A stretch of DNA of 64,000 nucleotides, taken from JBEIGE01 sp040382055. Lineage in GTDB: Bacteria > Pseudomonadota > Gammaproteobacteria > Burkholderiales > Burkholderiaceae_C. The stretch covers positions 124,001 through 188,000 of the forward strand of contig JBEIGE010000001.1 of assembly GCA_040382055.1 (NCBI GenBank), in the 5' to 3' direction. This document shows, one piece after another, positions 55,601 through 62,704 of the stretch (positions within the stretch are counted from its first letter, which is position 1; every line of letters starts with the position of its first letter). A model generated the notes under the pieces. That model was given only the letters and a program-made list of their open reading frames with translations. It searched no databases and was not told where the DNA came from. Position numbers and translations under genes: made by a program.

Positions 55601-55711
55601 GGCCTCCACAGACAAATTCTTGAATGCAAACAAGCCCGCCCCGATAAACAGTACCGTGCCCAGAATAATGAACAGCGGTTGGTGCACCGCATACTTGATC
55701 AGGCGTTTCAT
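52607..55711 (-). CDS. czcA: Heavy-metal RND efflux pump, inner-membrane subunit (CzcA type)
   Basis: A proton-driven heavy-metal efflux (HME) transporter of 1,034 residues. The fourth-helix signature DFGIIVDGAVIVVEN is that of CzcA/CnrA-like pumps for Zn, Co, Cd or Ni, not of the CusA (Cu/Ag) branch. Two large periplasmic loops (about 35-335 and 555-860) flank the helix groups. It is the last gene of a czcC-czcB-czcA operon and its start overlaps czcB by four bases. Exact metal range is inferred from the signature only. Confidence 0.93.
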   Translation of the reverse strand: MKRLIKYAVHQPLFIILGTVLFIGAGLFAFKNLSVEAFPDVTDTQVTVIALFPGRAAEEVEKQVTLPIETALSGLPDSIRVFSHTQFGLSYTVVTFDDNAQVNLARQQVYERLSQVDLPQGASFNVAPNATPVGEIMRFRLQGDGKSTTDLRTLQDWVVERSLRQVPGIADVVAMGGFIKQYEVQPDLDKLRAYKLTFQNLLDALGRGNSNAGGSYLTQGQQQYAIRGIGLLRSADDIGRIVLDSRNGTPVLIRDVAQIKIGSVPRLGITGQDDDDDVVIGIVIMRKGENPSVVLKAVKERIAQLNDRGLPPGVQIVPFYDRTWLMGKTLSTVFKNLVEGALLVSLVLYLFLSNLRASLAVVVVIPLSLLATFLGLKIMGIPANLLSLGAMDFGIIVDGAVIVVENILHRLEKEKENMSDLDRRQVIIEAASEVGRPTLFSMLIIIAAHIPIFALQRHEGRIFEPMALSVTLALIGSLIFSLTLVPLLAYWMLRKKLPHGDNWLVSAAKRAYEPVLEWALSHSRQVILIALAGFALSMVVASRLGSEFLPELNEGTYWINWDMPASISQEEAQRILKKARAQLRTIPEVNTVVSKAGQPEDGTDPKTLSTAEVFVDMKPVEQWRAGMTRDQLIEEMDHALSVIPGVDPAFSQPIRDNVLESISQIKGQIVVKIAGEDLNELRKTAEAMRREFKQVQGVQRAEVDRLGELPQLVIDIDRERASRFGLNVSDVQDVIESALAGKAATQLWEGERKFSVAVRLPEDRRVIANLAATPLAVPGGGYTTLGAVSDIRQTSGAMNIAREAGRRTMALGIFIKGRDMGSVVADMKARVQANVKIPENYVVNWSGEFENQERAMSRLALVVPISLLLIFVLLFDAFSSLKKAVLILVNVPLALIGGFVALWVFSIPLSVSAAIGFIALSGQAVLNGVVMLTTFQQLRNSGCSLLETAKLGSLQRLRTVLMTALLAALGLLPMALSHDIGSETQRPLAIVIIGGLFTATLLTLVVLPVLYVAWFKKTAKTDISMPDSDPAKAS

Positions 55712-56889
55712 TTGCGCTCGGACCCTGTGGTCTTGGGCGTAGGCGGTGCCGTGGCATCTTCACGTGCCAGACGCAGCACCCGCGCGAGCAAAAGCCCGTT
55801 TTCGCTCACCACCATTTCTCCAGCATTGATTCCGCTGGAGATGACGACATCACGCGGCCCTTCGAATTCCAGGGTGACCTCACGGCGCTCAAATTCGCCG
55901 GGTTTGGTTTGAACGAAGCACGACAGTGAGGTGCCCCGAAGTGCAACAGCGGTGGCGGGCACCACAACGCCGGAGGCAAATGAGCGTTCAAATTTTGCAG
56001 TGGCCAGCATTTCGGCTTTCAGACGGCGGTCGGTATTCGCAACCAGGCCGCGAACCTTGATGGTTCGGGTGACCGGGTCAATAAAGTCAGAAGCCGTAAT
56101 CACCTGGCCAACGAACTTCTGGCCGGGAAGTGCCGCAACCGCGATCTCAAACTTTGCACCCGGCTTGACGATGCCTATTTCTGACTCGCGCGCGTCGATC
56201 TGTATCCACAGGGAAGAAGGGTCGGTCACGACAAACAGGGCAGGAACGCCCGGGCCTGACAGGTCTGGACGAACCTCCTGGCCAGGGTTGAGGTTGCGCT
56301 CCACCACCACGCCGCCAATGCTGGTGCTCAAAGAAAGCAGCTGATTCACACCGCTTGAGCTGCCATATAACCGCGTTCTGGATTGAGCACGTCCAAGTTC
56401 GGCCTGGGCGCGATCGGCATCGGCCTGGGCCTGTTCCAGGTCCTTACGCGCAATAATTCCGGCCTCAAACAAATCACGTTGGCGCTGCAAACCTTTTTGC
56501 GAGAGTTGAGCATCCACCTCCGCTTTGACCGTTTCGCTTTGCGCCTGACCGAACTCGGCCGAGGCCAGTTGTGCCAACATGGTGCCCGCCTGAACGCGTT
56601 GACCCACATCGGCCTTGATGGCCATGACCCGTCCGCCAAAAGAGGGGTAAATGCGTTGGGTACGCTCTTCGTTCCAGACCAGCCTGGCCGGCATGTCAAT
56701 GCTGATGGCTTGCGCCGGTTCTGCTGCGGTCAGGCTCAGCAACGCAAGCTGGGGATGATTGGCGGGAAAACGAACCTGGTTACCCTGGGTAATCGGAGCC
56801 GGGATTTCCGGCTTGCGCTCGGGGGGCTCTTTGCAGGCCATCAAGGCCAAAGCGGTCAGCGCGAAGACAGGTATCAGGCGAATCTTCAT
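55708..56889 (-). CDS. czcB: Heavy-metal RND efflux adaptor lipoprotein (CzcB type)
   Basis: The periplasmic membrane-fusion protein joining CzcA to the outer-membrane channel. The 393-residue precursor has a lipoprotein signal (LALMAC, Cys19), then a barrel-sandwich segment (IYPSFGGRVMAIKADVGQRVQAG), a coiled-coil hairpin rich in Q/A/D/R (about 130-195), the second lipoyl half (GVVVERNLNPGQEV) and a beta-barrel region. ATG 56889 gives the proper signal peptide. It overlaps czcA by four bases and follows czcC by 42 bp. Confidence 0.92.
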   Translation of the reverse strand: MKIRLIPVFALTALALMACKEPPERKPEIPAPITQGNQVRFPANHPQLALLSLTAAEPAQAISIDMPARLVWNEERTQRIYPSFGGRVMAIKADVGQRVQAGTMLAQLASAEFGQAQSETVKAEVDAQLSQKGLQRQRDLFEAGIIARKDLEQAQADADRAQAELGRAQSRTRLYGSSSGVNQLLSLSTSIGGVVVERNLNPGQEVRPDLSGPGVPALFVVTDPSSLWIQIDARESEIGIVKPGAKFEIAVAALPGQKFVGQVITASDFIDPVTRTIKVRGLVANTDRRLKAEMLATAKFERSFASGVVVPATAVALRGTSLSCFVQTKPGEFERREVTLEFEGPRDVVISSGINAGEMVVSENGLLLARVLRLAREDATAPPTPKTTGSERK

Positions 56890-56931
56890 GGATGTCTCAG
56901 GTATGTTCGGGGGCATCGAAGGCGGCTCAGA

Positions 56932-58245
56932 TCAGTCAGGTGTACGGTCTGATCCGGTCGGCTCAATGGGCTGTGTACGAAGCTGCCAGGCACCAGCGGC
57001 TTTGGCAAAGTCGGTGCGCGAAGCCAGTGCGTCGAGCATGGTGGCGCGTAAGGTACGCCTTGCGTCCAACAAATCCGTCAGTGACAGGGCGCCTTTGCCG
57101 TAGGCCAGCTCAGCGTTGTCGGCCACCCGACGGGCGCGCGGCAAAATATCAGTCTCATAGCGCTGGGCGCGCTGGGCCGTCCCGAGCACTTCTTGGCGCA
57201 GTCGCTGCAATTCTGCGCTGGCCAGGCGACGCGTTTTTTCAAGTGCGTCATGGGCCAGTGCCAATTGCGCACTGGCCCGTGCGATCTCACCCTGATAGCT
57301 GTAGCCCCACTGCAGCGGCATTTGCATGCGTAATTCCAACAGGGCGGTCGAGGCGCCGGGGTAGTGGTCATATGATGCGCCAACCGTGACGTCAGAGATG
57401 CGTTGAGCGGCGTTGGCATCCAGCGTGGACGCTGCTGCCTGCACACGCGCTTGCGCGGCTTTGACGTCAGCGCGAGCATCAACGACAGCGGTCAAATCGA
57501 CTTCGGTCGGTATCTTGGTATTCAAGGCAGGCCAGTCACTTTGCGCCACCAGCTGCTCAGGGCGCGTGTTGACGCCTGTGAGCTGCCACAGCGTGATACC
57601 AGCACGCTCGCGTTCCAGGTTACTGACCAGGAGATCGGATTGCGCACGCTGAGCCTCAATCTCGGTTCGTGCTGCATCTTGTGCCGCCAGGTCGCCTGCC
57701 AGAACCCGTTTTTGTGCCGTTTGCGCAAGTTGGTTGGCGCTGCGTTCAATCAGGGCAATTTGCGCCACCCGTTCCTGGGCACCCAACAGGTCAAAAAACC
57801 CGGACTGGGTTGCGAGCAGCTGTTGCGTGCGTATTTCATCGAGATCGGCCAACGCGGCAGCAGAGGCATTGCGGGCGGTAAGTGTACGCAGTTCGCGCTT
57901 GTTTCCGCGTTCCCAAGTCCAGTCCATGCCGATGGACTTGTCAATCCGTTTCTCAGTCAAGAAGTTACCGCCACCAATACCGTTTTGCAGATCCATCTGT
58001 GACGTCTTGGCGCTTAAAACCGGAAAAGGCGATCGGTTGGCGCTGAGAATGTCCGCTCGTGCCGCGGCCAGTGTGCTGCGCCCAAGCGCCACCTCCAGAT
58101 TGTTGCGTGCCGCTTGCAAGGCCTGGGTTAAGGTTATCGGAACCAGTGGCGGCGCGCTGGCGTTGACCATCGGCATCGGCGCTTGCGCACCAGCGTGAGA
58201 CGCCACCAGGAGAGATAAAAGGAAGAGAAACTGTCGTATGCTCAT
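56932..58245 (-). CDS. czcC: Heavy-metal RND efflux outer-membrane factor (CzcC type)
   Basis: A TolC-like outer-membrane channel subunit. The 437-residue precursor has a signal peptide ending near AGAQA and two outer-membrane efflux repeats rich in long alpha-helical heptads (about 40-240 and 250-430). YGKGALSLTDLLDARRT is the conserved segment near the end of the second repeat. The start is ATG 58245, since the upstream TTG gives a worse signal. It heads czcCBA and diverges over 68 bp from the response-regulator gene, which probably controls it. Confidence 0.91.
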   Translation of the reverse strand: MSIRQFLFLLSLLVASHAGAQAPMPMVNASAPPLVPITLTQALQAARNNLEVALGRSTLAAARADILSANRSPFPVLSAKTSQMDLQNGIGGGNFLTEKRIDKSIGMDWTWERGNKRELRTLTARNASAAALADLDEIRTQQLLATQSGFFDLLGAQERVAQIALIERSANQLAQTAQKRVLAGDLAAQDAARTEIEAQRAQSDLLVSNLERERAGITLWQLTGVNTRPEQLVAQSDWPALNTKIPTEVDLTAVVDARADVKAAQARVQAAASTLDANAAQRISDVTVGASYDHYPGASTALLELRMQMPLQWGYSYQGEIARASAQLALAHDALEKTRRLASAELQRLRQEVLGTAQRAQRYETDILPRARRVADNAELAYGKGALSLTDLLDARRTLRATMLDALASRTDFAKAAGAWQLRTQPIEPTGSDRTPD

Positions 58246-58313
58246 ACGCTGATTGTCCAAACCGATGTCTGACCGCCGACTGACTTGAAGACTACGTAGG
58301 AACCCTTGGCCCC

Positions 58314-59018
58314 ATGAGAATTTTGCTGGTGGAAGACGACCCGGTTCTGAGCGATGTCATGCGGCACAGCCTGCAGGAGGCGGGGCACCGTGTAGACCAA
58401 GCGTGCACGCTGGATCAGGCGCGTCACTTCTGGCAAGTGCAACCGTTTGACGCGGTGCTGCTCGATCTGAATATGCCCGTTTCGTCGGCATTGAATGCAG
58501 GACAGGGAAGTGGGCTGACCGTTTTGAAAGAAGCCCGCGCACGCGGTGACCGTACGCCTGTTCTGGTGCTGACGGCGCGCAACCGTACCGAAGAGCGCAT
58601 TGCCGGTTTGGATGCAGGCGCAGACGACTACTTGGGCAAACCCTTTGACCTGGCCGAGGTTGATGCTCGTCTGCGCGCCTTGGTGCGCAGAAGTGTGGGT
58701 GCGGATGACCGTTCGGTGATCGGCACGTTGGTCCTGGACCGCAAGGCGCGCCGCTTCTACCTCAACGCCTCCGAGTTGGAGTTGCCTGCGCGCGAATTCG
58801 AAGTGCTGTGGGAGTTGATGACACCGCCGGGCCACGTGATCAGCAAACGCCTGATGTCGGACAAGCTCTCAAGCTTTGAAGAGGCCTTGGCAGACAATGC
58901 TTTGGAGGCTTTTATCTCCCGCTTGCGGAAAAAATTGTCTGGCAGTGGTGCCGGCATACGTACCTTGCGCGGTCTGGGCTATGTGCTCGAGAACGAAAGT
59001 GAACCCGCCAGTGATTGA
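58314..59018 (+). CDS. OmpR-family response regulator, probably for metal efflux
   Basis: A 234-residue regulator with an N-terminal receiver (EDD at 7-9, phospho-acceptor Asp51, Thr87, Lys109) and a C-terminal winged-helix DNA-binding domain (about 135-230; REFEVLWELM, ISRLRKKL, RTLRGLGYVL). The loop after Asp51 is about seven residues longer than usual (PVSSALNAGQGSGL). It diverges from czcCBA and is followed 3 bp later by its kinase gene, the CzcR/CzcS layout. Confidence 0.93.
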   Translation: MRILLVEDDPVLSDVMRHSLQEAGHRVDQACTLDQARHFWQVQPFDAVLLDLNMPVSSALNAGQGSGLTVLKEARARGDRTPVLVLTARNRTEERIAGLDAGADDYLGKPFDLAEVDARLRALVRRSVGADDRSVIGTLVLDRKARRFYLNASELELPAREFEVLWELMTPPGHVISKRLMSDKLSSFEEALADNALEAFISRLRKKLSGSGAGIRTLRGLGYVLENESEPASD

Positions 59019-59021
59019 GTC

Positions 59022-60427
59022 ATGAGTCAGACCCCGAATATCGCAGCTGCCGCCGTGCGCAAACCTTCCCTGCGCGAGCGTCTGGTTTTGCGCATCATGG
59101 TTCCCCTCACGCTGACCTGGGTCATCGGCAGCGGCCTGGCCATTGGTGTGGCTTACTTCTTTGCACAAAAGGCGTTTGACCGCTCCTTGTTGGACGATGC
59201 TTATGTAGTGGCCTCCCATGTCAAAAGCCGGGAAGGAGAGCTGTATCTGGAGCTCAACGCCATGGAGATGAGCACCGTCTTGTTTGACCAGAGCGAAAAA
59301 GTATTTTTTACGGTGTTGCGACCCGATGGGTCGGTGGTTGCAGGTCACCCCGGACTGCGTGCGACAGTCCCCGCCAACGCCGGACGCATTTTTTTACTGA
59401 GCTCACACACCAGGGTCAGGACTTGCGCGGGGTTGTGCTCAAGCTCAGTGAACCCGGAGATTTTTCTGTGGTGGTGGCCCTCACCCAGGGCAGCCGCAGC
59501 GCCTTGCTCAACACACTGATTGTGTATTCCGTGACCCCCCAGATCCTGATCTTGATCCTGCTGGGCGCCTGGCTGCGCTTGACCATCGGGCGCGAGTTGC
59601 AGCCATTGTCCCAGCTGCAGACGGGCGTGAACCAGCGCGATGCCCATGACCTCACGCCGGTTGCGGTGGCTTCGCCGTCAAGCGATGTGGATGAATTGGC
59701 CCTTGCCATCAACGATTTGCTGGCGCGGGTGGGTCACAGCATGCGGGCCCAGCGCGAGTTTTCCGGTAACGTGGCGCATGAGTTGCGAACGCCGCTGGCC
59801 GGTATCCGGGCGCTGGCGGAGTATGGTCTGGCGCACAACGATGCAGAAATCCGGCGTCAGCAGTTGCTGCGCATAGGCCAGAGTGAGGCGCGCGCGAGTC
59901 GGCTGGTTGAGCAGTTGTTAGCCTTGGCGCTGGCCGAAGAGTCCGGCCCAAGCATTCCCATGGAAGGCGTGGCGCTCGACGAAGTGGTGCAAGCCACCGT
60001 TCTGCGTTACTTGGCACGTTCGGATGCTGCTGGTGTTGATCTGGGTGTGCAAGGGCTGGGGCAGCCGGTGCGTGTGTTGGGCACGGTGTCCATGGTCGAA
60101 GGTATTCTGACCAATCTGATTGACAACGCATTGCGTTACGGGCGCTCACCGGATGGACAGCTCAGCAGCGTGACCGTACAACTAACCCAACACGCCCAAA
60201 GCGTCATGTTGTCGGTCATAGACAATGGCCCGGGCCTGTCGCTTGACGAGCGTCGGCGCCTGTCGAGGCGGGGCGTTCGTGGAGTGACCGCAGACCGGCT
60301 CGGGCAAGGCGCGGGCCTGGGCTTGGCGATTGTGGCCAAGTTTGCCCAGGTGATGGGTGCCCGCTTTGAATTGGGCAGCCCACAGACGGGTCAAGGCTTG
60401 CGTGCATCTGTCATATTTCAACTTTAG
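59022..60427 (+). pseudogene. Sensor histidine kinase with interrupted reading frame (CzcS/TctE-like)
   Basis: Partner of the preceding response regulator. In frame from 59022 come the N-terminal helix (about 22-50) and most of the periplasmic sensor part. The frame then changes at a seven-T run (59389-59395). The -1 frame continues with TELTHQGQDLRGVV, a second helix (LIVYSVTPQILILILLGAW), the HisKA box VAHELRTPLAG, and the ATPase boxes LIDNALRYG, DNGPGLS and GAGLGLAI to the stop at 60427. A joined product would be 468 residues, normal for the family. Without the shift the first frame ends at 59519. It may be a true mutation, a homopolymer sequencing error or programmed frameshifting. Confidence 0.85.
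59390..59396 (+). other. U-UUU-UUA heptamer at the kinase frame break
   Basis: The seven bases TTTTTTA sit in the zero frame as T TTT TTA (codons ATT TTT TTA), the exact phase of a -1 slippery heptamer. After a -1 slip the next codon is ACT at 59396 and the kinase frame is restored. CTGAGCT (59397-59403) and AGCTCAG (59442-59448) pair immediately downstream, with four further pairs inside. One extra T in the run would also restore the frame. Confidence 0.6.
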
Positions 60428-60436
60428 AATTTTGCG

Positions 60437-61138
60437 ATGCGCATTTTTGCTGTGGTTGGTTTTCTCCTGGGTTTTGCCTTGCCGGCTTGGGCGGCCAGAC
60501 CGTTTGTGACGGATGACGCCCGTCTGACCACGGCGGGTAGTTGTCAACTTGAGAGCTGGACGCGCTTCTACCAGGAAAGCCGAGAAGTCTGGGCCCTGCC
60601 GGCCTGCAACCCCACCGGCAACCTGGAGTTGACCTTGGGTGGCGGCGTGGCCCGGGCCGACGGCCAGCCCAGCGGCACAACTGACTATGTTCTTCAGCTC
60701 AAAACCTTGTTCAAGCCCCTCTCCACCAATGGCTGGGGGATAGGGGTGGCAGCAGGCACGGTGCGTCACCCCGAGATTACGCCGGGGCCTAACCAGCTCG
60801 GGAACAATTATGTGTATTTCCCGGCTTCGTTCTCGCTCAAAGACGATCGCTTGATTGTTCACAGCAATCTGGGTTGGCTGCGGGATGACGCGACGCGCCA
60901 GGACCGCATGACCTGGGGTCTGGGCGGGGAGTGGACGCTCAGCCCACGGACCATCTTCATTGCAGAGACCTTCGGCGACGACAAAAGCCGCCCTTACTGG
61001 CAGAGTGGCTTTCGCTGGACAGTTATTGAGAACCTGCTTCAGCTCGATGCCACGGTAGGTCAGCAAGCCGGGTCTGACCCGGCTGCAAAGTGGCTATCTT
61101 TTGGAATGCGCTGGATTCCAGAGCGGATATTTAAATAG
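60437..61138 (+). CDS. Predicted exported protein of unknown function
   Basis: A 233-residue protein with a signal peptide (cleavage near AWA-ARP) and a mature part rich in alternating aromatic and polar strands (YVLQLKTLF, WGIGVAAGT, WTLSPRTIFIAETF, WLSFGMRWIPERIF). It ends in an aromatic residue pair plus Lys, suggesting a small outer-membrane beta-barrel or surface protein. The RPFVTDDARLTTAGSCQLESW start looks conserved in betaproteobacterial hypothetical proteins. It begins 9 bp after the kinase frame, so it probably belongs to the metal-responsive operon. Confidence 0.7.
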   Translation: MRIFAVVGFLLGFALPAWAARPFVTDDARLTTAGSCQLESWTRFYQESREVWALPACNPTGNLELTLGGGVARADGQPSGTTDYVLQLKTLFKPLSTNGWGIGVAAGTVRHPEITPGPNQLGNNYVYFPASFSLKDDRLIVHSNLGWLRDDATRQDRMTWGLGGEWTLSPRTIFIAETFGDDKSRPYWQSGFRWTVIENLLQLDATVGQQAGSDPAAKWLSFGMRWIPERIFK

Positions 61139-61216
61139 TGGGCGACATGTGAGCGCGTTAGTTGATCTAGACTTTCGTTGATCCTTTGCCAAGGTTTCCC
61201 ACTGTTAAAACCTACT

Positions 61217-61657
61217 ATGCTGCTTATCAATAAAAACATCCTGCTTAGTCCCCTCCTGTGCGGCGCCATTTTGGTGGCCGCCCAAACACCAAGTCCAAGT
61301 GTCAATCCGTCAGCGCTAAAAACCGGCGAGCAGGTGTACCTGGAAACCTGCCATGTTTGCCATGGGCCGGGTCTGGCCAAGGCACCGCGCTTTGGTGACA
61401 AGGTGGTCTGGAGCAAGCTCATCAAGGAGGGTCAGCCGGTGCTTACTTCTCACGGATGGGTTGGCGTACGGGGCATGCCAGCTAAGGGCGGCCGGCCGGA
61501 TTTGGCGCTCGAAGAGTTTGCCCGCGCTACGGTGTGGATGGCCCGCGCGGGTGGCGCCAACTGGACCGACCCTGACGAAGCCATGATGACGCGCATTCGT
61601 CATGAAGAGCGCAAGCGCATGAAGGCGCTCAAAAAAGACGAGGCGGTTAAAAATTGA
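61217..61657 (+). CDS. Cytochrome c5-like small c-type cytochrome
   Basis: A 146-residue exported single-haem cytochrome. An N-terminal hydrophobic segment is followed by the haem-binding CHVCH (Cys45, Cys48, His49) and a probable axial Met87 (GVRGMPAKGG). The GGRPDLALEEFARATVWM segment fits the cytochrome c5/c555 group. The tail is charged and Lys/Arg rich. ATG 61217 is used; an upstream TTG would add 13 residues. Its electron partners are unknown. It may be transcribed with the gene before it (78 bp gap). Confidence 0.87.
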   Translation: MLLINKNILLSPLLCGAILVAAQTPSPSVNPSALKTGEQVYLETCHVCHGPGLAKAPRFGDKVVWSKLIKEGQPVLTSHGWVGVRGMPAKGGRPDLALEEFARATVWMARAGGANWTDPDEAMMTRIRHEERKRMKALKKDEAVKN

Positions 61658-61686
61658 TCCCAACACCGGTCATGCCATCACTTTTC

Positions 61687-61710
61687 CATGCCCCTGCCGG
61701 CATGTGTTTT
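61687..61710 (+). terminator. Weak hairpin terminator after the cytochrome gene
   Basis: CATGCC (61687-61692) and GGCATG (61699-61704) form a six-pair stem with a six-base loop followed by TGTTTT. It lies in the convergent gap before the class II aldolase gene. The T-tract is interrupted, so strength is uncertain. Confidence 0.35.
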
Positions 61711-61727
61711 GCGCTTAAGGCGGTCGA

Positions 61728-62486
61728 TTACAGCGCGTAGTCCGGGTCCATCCGGTCGAGCTTGCGCAGCAGTGCAGGCCAGGCCAGCGCACCACCGCCA
61801 ACCCCCAGCGAGACGGTTTTCAGGGCTTTGGGCACGCCCTGAATGATGGCGGGACTCACGGTATGGAGTGCGCCACCGGCTTGGGCATCAATCTGGATGC
61901 GACAGGTGTTCTCGAAAATGTACATGTTCAGGAAGGCCTCAGCAACGCTGCGGCCCACCACCAGCAGGCCGTGGTTGCGCAGCATGAGAAAGTTGGCGGT
62001 ACCCAGGTCGGTTTGCAGGCGCAGCTTTTCGTCGTCATAAACCGCCAGGCCTTCGTAATCGTGGAAGGCCAATGAGCCCAGCACAAAAGTGGACTGTTGG
62101 CTAATGGGCAGTACCCCGCAGGCCTGGGCACTCACGGCCACGCCGGCTCGGGTATGGGTGTGCAGCACACACGCGGCATCGTCGCGGACCGCATGGATGG
62201 CGCTGTGGATCACAAAGCCGGCGGGGTTGACGGGGTAGGGCGAGTCGCTGAGTTTGTTGCAGTGCTGGTCAACCTTGACCAGGCTGGAGGCGGTGATCTC
62301 GTCAAACATCATGCCGTAGGGATTGATCAGGAAGTGATGCTCCGGCCCTGGGATGCGTACGCTGATGTGGGTGAAGATCAGGTCGCTCCAGCCATAGGCT
62401 GCAGCCAGCCGATAGCAGGCGGCCAGGTCACAACGCAGCTGCCACTCTTCGGCGCTAACGGCGTTTTTCAGGGATGCAATTGTCAT
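61728..62486 (-). CDS. Class II aldolase/adducin family protein
   Basis: A 252-residue class II aldolase/adducin-fold protein. Zinc ligands are visible: His109 and His111 (VLHTHTRAG) and a third His in RNHGLLVVG. The residue that is a catalytic/metal Glu in fuculose aldolase (Glu73) is not conserved: the segment reads NPAGFVIHSAIH. True aldolase activity is therefore doubtful; many such proteins are uncharacterised decarboxylases or hydrolases. ATG 62486 has GGAG five bases upstream. It diverges from the ABC receptor gene, and the 218-bp gap holds no other gene I can recognise. Confidence 0.87.
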   Translation of the reverse strand: MTIASLKNAVSAEEWQLRCDLAACYRLAAAYGWSDLIFTHISVRIPGPEHHFLINPYGMMFDEITASSLVKVDQHCNKLSDSPYPVNPAGFVIHSAIHAVRDDAACVLHTHTRAGVAVSAQACGVLPISQQSTFVLGSLAFHDYEGLAVYDDEKLRLQTDLGTANFLMLRNHGLLVVGRSVAEAFLNMYIFENTCRIQIDAQAGGALHTVSPAIIQGVPKALKTVSLGVGGGALAWPALLRKLDRMDPDYAL

Positions 62487-62704
62487 GGTGTCTCCAGTGG
62501 GCGAGGTGGAAATTAGCGGCGGATTGGGGCGTGTCTGATTATGTGACCATGTGCCTGTACGCTCACAGCCACAAGAGACAAGGGTTAACCCCCATGGCTT
62601 TGCGCCCAAAGTCAAGTAATTTCTGCACGCTCAGCAAGGCTGTTCAGATGCATTTAATAATGATGACCAAACGGACTTATTCCGATTCAATTACAGGAGA
62701 CAAC

